A stretch of DNA of 64,000 bases from Symbiodinium natans (taxonomy: Eukaryota; Sar; Dinophyceae; Suessiales; Symbiodiniaceae): positions 582,898 through 646,897 of the forward strand of contig CAJNDS010001068.1 of the NCBI GenBank assembly GCA_905221605.1. Reading direction: 5' to 3'. Shown piece by piece: positions 21,836 through 31,611 of the stretch; position 1 is the stretch's first letter, and each line of letters opens with the position of its first letter. The notes under the pieces are model-generated. The model ran no database searches and was not told the origin of the DNA. It saw only the letters and a list, made by a program, of their open reading frames with translations. The translations under genes were made by a program, and so were the position numbers.

Positions 21836-22955
21836 TACTAGTACTAACGGTACGAGCGGAGAAGAAACATAGCAAAACTCAACCGAACAACATTACCAGC
21901 CCAAACCCCCCCCCAGAAACCCTGAACTCAATGAACCCCAATCCCAATGCGCGGCTGCCAAGGCTTTGGGGTTTAGGGCTGAGTGTTTAGGGTTTAGGAA
22001 GTTTAGGGTTTGGGGTTAGGTTTTTAATAGGGCGTTTCTCCACCCCACTCTTTTTCTGAAAGAGAAAGATTCTCTATTATAAGGAGTAAGTGAGCCAGCG
22101 AACACGACGCATGCATAGAGAACAGAGTGAAGAGAGAAGCGAAAGAACGCATGAACTGTATTAGCGCACTCATGAGCGCATAATATAATACTATTTTGTG
22201 GTGACACGAAGTGAATGATTTTATGAACAAAGTGATTTCAAGTCGCACACACACACACTAAATTTGCCTATATTATATTGCGTTATCGCGGCCCTATTTT
22301 AAGCCTGTTGATTAGGCCGCACGTACCATCTTGACTTAGAAACCGTACCATCATGAGTTCCTGTCAAGTAGGGGATCGGGTTCAGCATACCGGTTTCATC
22401 ATGCCGTTCTCCTACTGTGATTTGTTCTTGCTTCTTGTGGGCTGCTACAATACTATCCAGCGCTTGCATTTCCTGGGATCCCCCGCGAACTAGAAATACA
22501 AGGGCTCCTCTTTTTGCAGTGAGTAGTTTGCAAGGAGAACCTAGGACCCATTTTTTTACAGAAGGGAAAGCGTGCCCAGTGGGAACATCTGAAACCTCGG
22601 AGACTATTTGGTAATTTAGGGTTCTAGGGTTGTAGTGTTTAACCCCGACGACACTAGACCCTAAACCCTTAAAAACCCGAAGACCCTGAACCCTAAAACC
22701 TGCTAGACCCTAGACCCTAAACCCTCGACCCTAAAAACCCCAAAACCCGAAACCCGAAGCCCCAAACCCTGAACCCTAAACCCTAGACCCCAAACCCTAA
22801 AACCGAATGAGTCAGGGCGTTGCAACTTGGGACTCGTCTTCTCTCGGCGGCCGGTACGGCCCGGCTGCTCAAGTACCCAAACGGGTCCCGCAACTTCACG
22901 ACACTTGGGGGGCCCTCAAACCATCTGATCCGTTTTCAGTGGGTTAAAGGGGGTT

Positions 22956-23080
22956 GTTAGGGTTTAGGGTTTAGGGTTTAGGGTTTAGGGTTTAGGGTTT
23001 AGGGTTTAGGGTTTAGGGTTTAGGGTTTAGGGTTTAGGGTTTAGGGTTTAGGGTTTAGGGTTTAGGGTTTAGGGTTTAGG
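22956..23080 (+). repeat. TTTAGGG array bounded by direct repeats
   Basis: About 17 perfect heptamers. A near-identical 22-23 bp sequence ending GGGGGCCCTCAAACCAT lies at 22,902-22,924 and again just after the array at 23,083-23,104. The array plus its leader therefore looks like an insertion or duplication product. Confidence 0.9.
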
Positions 23081-23357
23081 GGCACTTGGGGGCCCTCAAA
23101 CCATGCCTTGAGTTTAGGGGTCTAGGTGCTTCCTCGCGGCCCCCCCAGCTCCCCAAGCCCGACATCCCTGCAAGGGACTCCGTCCTAAACCCCAACAGAA
23201 CTGTATAGGGTTTAGGGGGTTTAGGGTTTAGGGTTTGAGATTTGGGGTTTGGGTTTAGGGTTTAGGGTTTCGGGTTTAGGGTTTAGGGCTTAGGGTTTCG
23301 CGTTTAGGGCTTCTGATCCGTTTTCAGTGGGTTAAAGGGGGTTGCTAGGGTCATAGG

Positions 23358-23475
23358 GGGTTGTTAGGGTTTAGGGTTTAGGGTTTAGGGTTTAGGGTTT
23401 AGGGTTTAGGGTTTAGGGTTTAGGGTTTAGGGTTTAGGGTTTAGGGTTTAGGGTTTAGGGTTTAGGGTTTAGGGC
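23358..23475 (+). repeat. TTTAGGG array
   Basis: About 16 perfect heptamers. It is preceded at 23,312-23,360 by a second copy of the leader (GATCCGTTTTCAGTGGG...) that precedes the 22,956 array. Confidence 0.95.
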
Positions 23476-23534
23476 TAGGAATGAAAGGGCGCCCTTTTGG
23501 GGCTAAAGGGGCTTCCAAGGGAACCTCTCAAGCT

Positions 23535-23606
23535 TGGGATGCTCCCACACTAACAGCCCCCCTTACTATCATCTATCTTAAGGACTGTTAGTGTAGGGGG
23601 GAACAT
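23535..23606. mobile_element. Family D short TIR element
   Basis: TGGGATGCTCCCACACTAAC ... GGACTGTTAGTGTAGGGGGG then AACAT repeats the TIR and the GGACTGTTAGT arm of the 6,548 element. It is directly followed by CCCTAAA units. Confidence 0.65.
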
Positions 23607-24856
23607 AAACCCTAAACCCTAAACCCTAAACCCTAAACCCCAAACCCCAAACCCTAAACCCTAAACCCCAAACCCCATACCCTAGAACAAGAGGAATACG
23701 GGCTTAGTCTCCCAGGATACTTGGGGGCCTTCGGAGCACCTTCTCAGTTCCCGGTTTAGGGGTTTCAGGGTTAGGGTTTAGGGTTTAGGGTTTAGGGTTT
23801 AGGGTTTAGGGTTTAGGGTTTAGGGTTCAGGGTTCAGGGTTCAGGGTTTAGGGTTTAGGGTTCAGGGTTTAGGGTTTAGGGTTTAGGGTTTAGGGTTCAG
23901 GGTTTAGGGTTTCGGGTTAGTGCCAGAAAGGGGCCCACAAGGCGTGAAGATTAGGGGATCCTTTGGCGACATGAGCAGAAATTGCAGACCTAATCTCGAC
24001 AGAGAGCGCGCTCGGGGTGAGGCTCGGGGGTTTAGCCTTGGAAACATGAGCAGTTCCTGGAAACGCCTGTGAAAGATAATTTAAAATCACTTCCATGGTC
24101 CCTTTGAATACAGAAGCAGCAATGATCAAAAACAAGACCCCTTCTTCGGGCAAAAAGGGAAGAAGGGTACGGGGCGACCGTCGTTTGGATAGGTTTTGGG
24201 GTTTCGGGTCAGGGCTTAGGGCTCGGGGGCGAGGGGTTGAGAGTGTAGGCATACGGCCTTAAGAAACTTGAGGTGCGGGTCCAAGCTTTAGGGGCTGTAG
24301 GGTTTGCGGGTTTTCGGGTCTCACCATCTTAGGGCACAGCGGGGCTTGAACCCTACATCCTATCACCCTCCTCGGACCCAGGGTATTTCGGATGGTTAGG
24401 ATTCAGGCTGAGCACCAGGGATCCCAATCCCCCTCAAATCGGATTACTCCCTAACCCCTAGACCCTAAACCCTAAACCCTAAACCCTAAACCCGAAACCC
24501 TCAAATCGGATTCCTCCTAGGCATCCATGCCAAGATCACAGGTAAAGGGCAAAGGGTGGAGTGAACACATTGCCCTCGAGCCTGCATCAACCGCCTTCCG
24601 TACCCGAAGCTATCAAACCCTGTGAGAGCAAGTCCTGCTAAACACACCGGGGAAATGCAGAATACCAAAATAACTTCGTGAGGTAGATGATACCTACAAG
24701 CCCTAAACCCTAAACCTATAAACCCTAAATATGAAGCCTGTACCCCTAAGACCCTAACAGGCACCTCATCTGCACCTTCGCGATTCGCAACACGTGCTGG
24801 ACACCCCGAGCCGTACCCAAATCTGGCGCTCCCGTCCTTCTGTAGTCCTAGGCATC

Positions 24857-24973
24857 CTACTTGGAGGTCCGTGGATAGTCAAAAGCAGGGTTCTAAGAAT
24901 GCCTAAATACGGTTCTATAGTCTCCATAACTGCTTCTACTCCCCACTTTAAGTAGCCATGAACCTCCAACTAG
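24857..24973. mobile_element. Family J short TIR element
   Basis: Left CTACTTGGAGGTCCGTGGAT; right CCATGAACCTCCAACTAGG, its inverse. No coding capacity. Confidence 0.55.
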
Positions 24974-25314
24974 GCGCAAAGAGCTTTCACAGCTCAAAAA
25001 CCGCAATAAAAAACAACACAAACCTTAGCCATGCATGGCCCTTTGTCACCGAGATACTACGTGTGGATCAACAGTCCCTAAACCCTAAACCCTAAACCCT
25101 AAACCCTAAACCCTAAACCCTAAACCCTAAACCCTAAACCCTAAACCCTAAACCGGAACGACTGCTACATCCTCAGCTCGTGAGCCTGAGGATCGAAGTG
25201 CTCATCACGACGTCCTGAGCGTGCCATTCACTTGCGCACTCTGAGGGTTTAGTTGGGTTTAGTAGGGTTTAGTAGGGTTTAGTAGGGTTTAGTAGGGTTT
25301 AGGGTATGGGGTTT

Positions 25315-26140
25315 ACGCGCGTGCGCGATTGCGCGCGCGCGCGCGATTTTCTTGTCGAGGGGGGGGGGGCACCATCGCAGAAACCGGCAGCTCTGATTGC
25401 GTCTCCAAAGCCATCCATTCAATCCGCGCAGTCGGGTCTAGGGTTAGGGCGTATAGGATTTATAGGGATTTTCTGGGATTACAGGTATGTAGGGTTTGCA
25501 GGGTTTATATTGCTTGAAGAACTTATGGAGTTGAGGGTTGATAGGGTTTATGGGGTTTACAGGGTTGATTCTAGGGTTCCGGGTCTCTCTGCAACAAGCC
25601 CGGCTTGGGCTCCGGCCAGTTCTAAGCATTGGCACCAAGTTCCTCAGCTCAAGACTTGTCAAGCTCCATGGTAGTCCAAGGGCCCCCTTCCCTCAGCCTT
25701 CCTCCCCAGGCCACCTACTCAGCTACACCCTAAAAGCCCGAAACCAGAAACACCCAAAAACCCTAAGTTGAAGAATAATCATCCCCCTCAACCCTGTAAA
25801 CCCTAAACCCTAAACCCGAAACCCAAAGTTGAAAAGAATCATCCTGCAACAAAAAAATCGCAACACTCGAGGCCCCTCAACCCTAAACCTTGTGGGAGGC
25901 CTTCCCCGCGCTTTCGGGCCTAAAGCGCCTTGGGGGTTTGTAGGGTTTGTAGGGTTTTTGAGGGTTTTATTGGGTTTATAGGGTTTATAGGGTTTGTAAG
26001 GTTTATAGGGTTTATAGGGTTTGTAGGGTTGAGAGGGTTCAGGGTTTAGGGTATGGGGTTTAGGGTTTAGGGTATGGGGTTTAGGGTAGGGGGTTTAGGG
26101 TTTCGGGGTTTAGGGTTTAGGGTTTAAGGTTCAGCATCTC
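25315..26140. repeat. Degenerate TAGGGTTT(A/G)T field and GC-alternating tract
   Basis: GCGCGCGCGCGCGCG near 25,330-25,346, then decayed repeats of the type TTTATAGGG/TTTGTAGGG (25,440-25,560 and 25,930-26,130) mark the edge of the gene island. No gene. Confidence 0.7.
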
Positions 26141-26438
26141 AAGTTCGAGCATTCACTAGTTGAGCAGCTTTCAAGGCCACAGGGGAATACCCACCCGCCC
26201 ATTGGGTCCCACACCATTAGGAAAATAATCTAATCCTCTTCATCCCCCGGCAGCTACGTTTCCAGTCCCGCTCTTAAACCCTCACTCGGCGGAGGACGTG
26301 TTTTCTGCCGGCTGTCGTTGCAGATTCGATCACAGCCGCTACACTTTAGGCCGCGGCGAGCTCGCCGTGAAACCCAGATGCTCGGTCCGACTGCTTTGGA
26401 CTCCGTTGCCTAAAGCTTTACCTGCCGTGCCGTTCCCT

Positions 26439-29333
26439 TTAGCCGACAGTCGGTGCACATCCGATGCAATAGAACAATTCGTCCGTGACGTGATCGCACG
26501 TCTCACACTGACCCCTCGGTGCGGATTCACTCCGACTCAGATTCGGAGCAGGGATCGAAGTCGGAGTCGGCCGGCTCGGGGTCGGAGGAGTCCGCTTCCG
26601 GGTCCGACGGGAAGTAGTCGTCGTCGGAGGCGGAGCTATCGCTGAGCGCCGAGAGAACCGTCTGCTCGTCGGCCTGGTCGGAGTTGACAGCCAGCCAGTC
26701 CGTTCGCCGAATTCGCCCCATGAGATACACATCCACGGCTCTCCTGGCACGAGAAGCCCCCACGTGGGCGTAGCCGCGATCCGCCAGATGCCGGTTGAAG
26801 TACAGCACGACCTTGTCCAGTGTGGCGCCCTGCACCCGCCGAATGGTGGTCGCCCAGCCATAGGAAACCGGCAAATACTTATTGCCCTTGTACGTGATGG
26901 GGTGCACCAAGACGGGCACCTGCTGCCCTGTCATGAGGACGAAGACGTCCTTCCGAAGAACCTCCTGGACCACGCCCATGGCACCGTTGACGAAGCCCCT
27001 GTCTTTGTCCACGTTGTGCGTCAGCCGCAGCCTCATGCCGGGCGACACGACCCGTCTGGCCCGGCACGCCACCGCCGCTCCGCAGTTCCCGGTACTGTTC
27101 CGGGTAATCACGAGCCAGGCACGCCATGTTAATGTCCTGGGCTCCCTTATTCGTCACGGTGAGGAAGGTGAAGCTGCCGCCTTCGGAGGCCTCCAGCTCC
27201 TTGGCCTTGGCGGTCGCCAGGTTGAGGTCCGACGGCCAGATCCTGCCCGCGAAAAACCTTCCAAGGGCGTCCCTGCTCGGCTGGCGGACTCTGGCTCGCT
27301 GCAGGAAGTCGAGCATCACGGGATCGGCAGAACGGGCGGCTTCGTGCTGTCGCAGCTCCACCGCGAAGACGGTGCCATCCCGAACCTGCTGCTCCAGGTT
27401 CTGCTGCAGCAGCGGTCGCCCCACTGTAGGCTGCAGCTGCTGGAAATCCCCGACGAAGACGATGAACGGCAACGGCCTCAGCTCCCCCAAGGCGATCTTG
27501 AGACAGTTCCACACCGCTGCATCGATCTGACTGACCTCGTCCAGGATGATAAGGTCGAAAGTTCGCAGCCTTCCCGGAGGAATGTACTGTGCGTCCGCAT
27601 CCCGCACGACCTTGAAGGCTGCGTGGATCGTCTCCATGACCAGATTCTCGTTGGGAGGCAGCCGCAGCTTGTACATGGACATGAGCAGGCCGATCGGTCC
27701 AGCCACCAGTACCCGGCAACCGTCCTCGAGCGCCGCCTGAACCGCTCCGATGACCACCTCCGTCTTGCCCGTGCCCGGCCCGCCGGTAACGCGCAGGACT
27801 CGTCTGGAGTCTGCCATGACACCGGCATCGCCTACACGCAGGCCCTCCCTGATGCGGCCCAGAACCTGCGCCTGCTCGGGCGACCACTGCCTCTGCGGGA
27901 GCCCGGCCGGGCGTCTAGCGGACCAAATCGACGGATCCTTGCCCTGCAGCAGCAGGGAGCATGCGTTGATTCTCGCCTTGAAGGTGACGATGCGATCCAC
28001 GCTGAGCCCACGCACATCAGGTCGCCCTCGATGGCGGCTATCAGCCTGCCCGTGTCCGGGGCGAACGTTCCGGGCGGAGCCCCCCGACGTTGGAACTCGT
28101 CGAGACAGAGCACGGCCTTGAGGTGCGCGCAACCCTCGGGAGCTCGAAAGAGGCGCCTGCGAGCTTTCTCGAAGTCGAAGCCGGCCGGGTAAGCATCGTC
28201 CTCCTCCGTGCTCGGCCGCAGGCGAGCTTCGAGCATGTTCTCGAGGAAGCACGCCGCCCAGGCGCCCACGAAGATGTCCAGCAGCTCGAAGGGAAAGCGA
28301 ATTCCTATGCCACAGCTCTTGTTTCGACCCGGTCCGGCCACGTTCCTGGGTCGAACCACAGACTTCCCATCCGTCGTCACCACGCGAAACATGCGGAGCC
28401 ACTGCATGTAAGACATGCTGGTGGCGGCCCCGTCCACGACCGCGCCACGGTGCAGGAACTGCTGGAAGGCGTTGTAGTGCGCCCGGGACTCGTTGACGGC
28501 TTTGCTGCCAGGTATCGGAGGGAACAACGACACGCCCGTGAAGGAATGCTTTGCCATCGACAGGCCGGCCATCTCCATGACCATCTCCTGCTCCAGCGGC
28601 GACTTCTTGCAGAGCAGTCGATACACCTGGCGCCAACGAGATCCGTCGCCGTCATGTTGCGCCTGCTTCGACCTGAAGGTCAGCGCATCGGAGGCCTTGC
28701 TGACGTACCCGGCCACGTATTGGAGCAAGAGGTGATGACCGTCGCCACACTGTACGTCGGCTCGAGAGCGAAACAGCTCCTCCAGCAGGATCAAGAACGC
28801 CGACCTCTCCTTGCCACCCGTCCTCGCAGTGACGTTCTCCGCCGTCCAGCCAGGAAGCAAGTCCGCCCACAGCAGACAGTGCACGTGTAGAGTGCCTCGT
28901 GACTGAAACTCGTAACGCAGGGACCACTGCCGGACTTTCGCAACGCCGACCCGAGCCAGGCTGACACCTTCCTTGAAGAGGTGCAGTCCCAGCATGGCCT
29001 CGAGCGTGTGGTACAGATGCAAGGTCAGCAGGCTCTGCTGGTCGCTGAGGTCGCCTTCGGGAAACATGCCCTCGTGCAACACGTACCTCCACTCGGCCGG
29101 CGAGATGGTGAAGAACACCGTCGGCAACCCATCCTCGACACGTCCGCTGGCCCCGGCCTCCTGCCGACAGATGTCCTCCATCTTCTCCACCTGCTGCTGC
29201 CAGTACACCTGAAAGGTGTCCATGTCGGATGCGATCTGTTCGGGAGACACCTTCTTCGACTCTGCAATGTTGACGACGGAGGAGATCGTTCGAGCCATGC
29301 ACGTGTCGTATATCAGGCACTGCAGGGGAAAGT
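26439..29333 (-). pseudogene. Helitron-family Rep/helicase, 3' half of interrupted ORF
   Basis: Continues the reading phase of the 43,306-45,796 segment. Domains in order: remainder of the Helitron N-terminal region; HUH Rep nuclease with FFTISPAEW, the metal motif EFQSRGTLHVHCLLW and the tyrosine motif QYVAGYVSK; PIF1-type SF1 helicase with Walker A GGPGTGKT, Walker B LIILDEVSQID, GDFQQLQPT and the C-terminal ATTIRRVQGATLDKVVLYFN ... YAHVGASRARRA; an acidic Ser/Asp tail; and a zinc ribbon CETC..CIGC. The product would cut and unwind DNA for rolling-circle transposition. Frame changes near 28,010, 27,075 and 26,535 are needed to read it through. These are either decay or assembly indels. The coding signal begins exactly at the inserted element's target duplication, which explains the absent N-terminus. 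Confidence 0.85.
29324..29333. repeat. Target-site duplication, left copy
   Basis: AGGGGAAAGT, identical to 43,306-43,315. In the Helitron ORF it encodes part of ..F-P-L.. on the minus strand. Confidence 0.9.
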
Positions 29334-29365
29334 ATGGTCGTTGCCCTAATGACCGGGTCCGCCAA
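29334..29365 (+). repeat. Left terminal inverted repeat
   Basis: Begins ATGGTCGTTGCCC and matches the right TIR at 25 of 32 positions, with shared blocks GTTGCCC, GAC, GGGT and CGCCAA. Confidence 0.85.
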
Positions 29366-30124
29366 ACCCCCTGAAATTTTGCATACATTTCCGTGATCGG
29401 TTTGGGCTCTGGACCCCACTTGCTCCAGAGAGCTGAAAAACTGGTTAACGGTTCGGGCTTGGCACCTTGTTTCAAAGCAGAACACTTCGTTCTGGCATTG
29501 GGCAGGTCCCTGAAACAGGGAATTCATTGGTTTTGAAACCAAGATTTCCAGAACATATACTATGCCAACTCAAAAACCTGCACCTGTTGGCACATATTGT
29601 GTGTTGTTTCTCTTCCACGCAAAACGGAACGCTTGCAGATGATGCATGTTTTTTTGCTTGAACTTATGTTGAACATGTGCTCTCTGCCTGGCTATTGCTG
29701 TGTATTTGTCGCAATGTTGCGGGAATCATTCTGCACAAAGGCTAGTTGCCAATGACATGGTTTGCTTTTCCTGTCCCACCATTCCAACCATGCAACCAGG
29801 AAGTTGGACTGAACCCCAAGTCCTTGACCTGCAAGCATATTGTCTTCGCCAACCGACTTCCCGGGCATTGTGACAAAACTGCAGCTATTGACATTCTGTC
29901 ACTGGGTTTCGGAAGATGTTTTACCCTTTGAATCCACCCCAAGTATGGAATTGAGGGTTTAGGTGTTTGGAGCTGGTTTGTGTTTAAAGTCTTTAAAAAC
30001 CCACCACCACCCTGGACCCCAGGACTTGAACTACCCGTGCTCTTTTCTTTTCTCTTCTAGCTCGCAAAACTAATCGTTCCTTTCAAGGACCGAAATGAGA
30101 AACTTGAAATACTTGAAACATGGG
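29366..30124. other. Transposon left-end non-coding region
   Basis: Lower-GC sequence between the left TIR and the small coiled-coil gene. Short open frames occur on both strands but none is protein-like. Subterminal binding sites and the transcription end of the array are expected here; none is recognisable. Confidence 0.5.
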
Positions 30125-30589
30125 TCAAGGGTTCGGCTTTGCTCTGGTCGCAGTGTCTCCAAACAAAGATTGCATGCCCTGACTGGAGACCAACCTGAAT
30201 TTGTCCAGGCCCTGCGAACTCGAAGCATCCTGTCGCAACAGCCTTTTCTCAGCTGCTTGAAGCTTCTGTCTTGTTTCAGACAAGTCACTCTCCAACTCAG
30301 CTTTCTTTGTCGTTAAAACTGAGATGGTCTTTTCCTGGCTATCTGCCAGAAGTCGAGTTCGCTTCAAAGCACACTTGAGGTCTTCCACCTCATTCTCCAA
30401 ACAAGTGATTTCCAAATCTTTGTCATCCTTTTCGAAGGTTCTCCTGACCCCGCGTCTGATGCCTTGAACCTCGCAAGGCTCTGCAGTCGGCAGTATCGCA
30501 GGTCCGGGTCTTTGGCTTTTGGTGTCTCCCACTGATTGCAGAGCTTGCTGTGCTGCGATTGCAGTATCATCCCTTTCGGAGCTGGCCAT
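30125..30589 (-). CDS. Small coiled-coil protein of the transposon
   Basis: The start is chosen at the internal Met (MASSERDD, 30,589), giving about 154 aa; the frame is open to another Met at 30,646. After a low-complexity N-terminus, a basic patch (GIRRGVRRTF) precedes a heptad-rich segment (LENEVEDLKCALKRTRLL, then ISVLTTKKAELESDL and RQKLQAAEKRLL), a coiled coil of about 55 residues with leucines at heptad spacing. The arrangement recalls a bZIP-like dimer but no bZIP basic-region signature is present. It lies last in the same-strand gene row of the element. Function unknown; it could be an accessory DNA-binding or assembly factor. Confidence 0.55.
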   Translation of the reverse strand: MASSERDDTAIAAQQALQSVGDTKSQRPGPAILPTAEPCEVQGIRRGVRRTFEKDDKDLEITCLENEVEDLKCALKRTRLLADSQEKTISVLTTKKAELESDLSETRQKLQAAEKRLLRQDASSSQGLDKFRLVSSQGMQSLFGDTATRAKPNP

Positions 30590-30646
30590 TGACGATGGTC
30601 TAACACACAGTGTCGAGAATGAGAATACATGAGAAGTGTTGAGCAC

Positions 30647-31611
30647 CTTATTTCCTATCTCACTGGTCTATCACCCTTGCAATGCGACAACATGCATGCT
30701 GCACATCTGACAGGCAGTGCTGGGCAGCATGCGCCCTGACTGTCAACACATTGCACATCCATTCGCAACGGGCACCATTCTAGCATATACGTTTGTTCAT
30801 GTTTTTCCTGGGCTTGGGACCCGTTCCCATCATGTTGCCTCGGCATCTGTGTTTGCAAAACAGTACCTCGCAGACTCGCAGACTCGCAGCATTGGATATC
30901 GGCCTTGCAGTCTCCGGCTGCTGACAGTTGAGAACAGTACTTAGCCCCACTGACTGCTGGCACCTAGATCGTCAGCTGACTAGCTTTCACAAACCTTACA
31001 CAGCACATGATTTTTTAAATGCTTTCCGGCCCTTGGTCTTCGGACTTTCCACTCGCTCGGCCTCGGTATCTGTGCTATGCCATCTTTAGCCTCGTGCAAC
31101 ACAGCACCTCGCAAAGTCACAGCATTGGATATTGTCCCTGCAGTGGTAGGCTGACAGTTGAGAAGAGTACCTAAGTACTTAGCCCCGCTGACTGCTGGCA
31201 CTTTAGATCTTATTTGCTGTGGCTTCGAGGATCTCGAACTCTGCTCAAATCTGGCTACTCTGGCTATCGTATTTGCTGGCCTGTGAGTCTGGCAAAACCT
31301 CAGACAGGACCCTTGGATCTTGCCCTCGAACTGGATCGAAGGCTTCACTGGAAAAGCACTGTGAGTCTGTTTTGTCACGGTTGTGACCCTTGGATCTTGC
31401 CCTCGAGTTGGATCGAGGTTTCACCCTGTCTGAGCCTGTGCTGAGGGTTTTTTTTTTGATGGCCCGTGAGTCTGACAAATCTCAAACACTATGACCCTTG
31501 GATCTTGCCCTCGAGATGGATCGAGGGCTTCACCCCAAAAATACCGTGAGTCTGTTGGAAAATCTCACGGTTGTGACCCTTGGATCTTGCCCTCGAGTTG
31601 GATCGAAGGCT
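30647..31611. repeat. Repeat-rich spacer inside the transposon
   Basis: Two diverged copies of a roughly 175-190 bp unit (30,790-30,963 and 31,010-31,202) share TCGCAGACTCGCAGCATTGG-like and TGACAGTTGAGAA..ACTGCTGGCAC segments. Then four copies of GACCCTTGGATCTTGCCCTC then GAG.TGGATCGAGG lie at about 31,308, 31,386, 31,493 and 31,576. Each contains the small hairpin CCTCGA/TCGAGG. No gene seen. It may be regulatory or transposase-binding DNA. Confidence 0.6.

Larger units (their letters stand above)
1..26150. repeat. Interspersed TTTAGGG/CCCTAAA telomere-type repeats, left arm
   Basis: Perfect and degenerate heptamers in both orientations occur every few hundred bases. Runs range from 2 to about 18 units and are separated by unique DNA, exons and TIR elements. 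Variants (TTCAGGG, TTTGGGG, TTTATAGGG, TTTAGTAGGG at 25,255-25,305) suggest decay of older arrays. Because orientations alternate and unique sequence lies on both sides, these are interstitial and not a chromosome end. Stretches between arrays that are not listed below hold no gene that I can support. Confidence 0.95.

Noticed and set aside
21453-21990. Long poly-Ser, poly-Val and poly-Thr ORFs
   Set aside because: They are the six-frame readings of an (AGT)n microsatellite, with no start context or non-repetitive domain.
26882-28192. 436-codon plus-strand ORF opposite the helicase
   Set aside because: It is the antisense shadow of the GC-rich Rep/helicase coding sequence, which has clear motifs on the minus strand.
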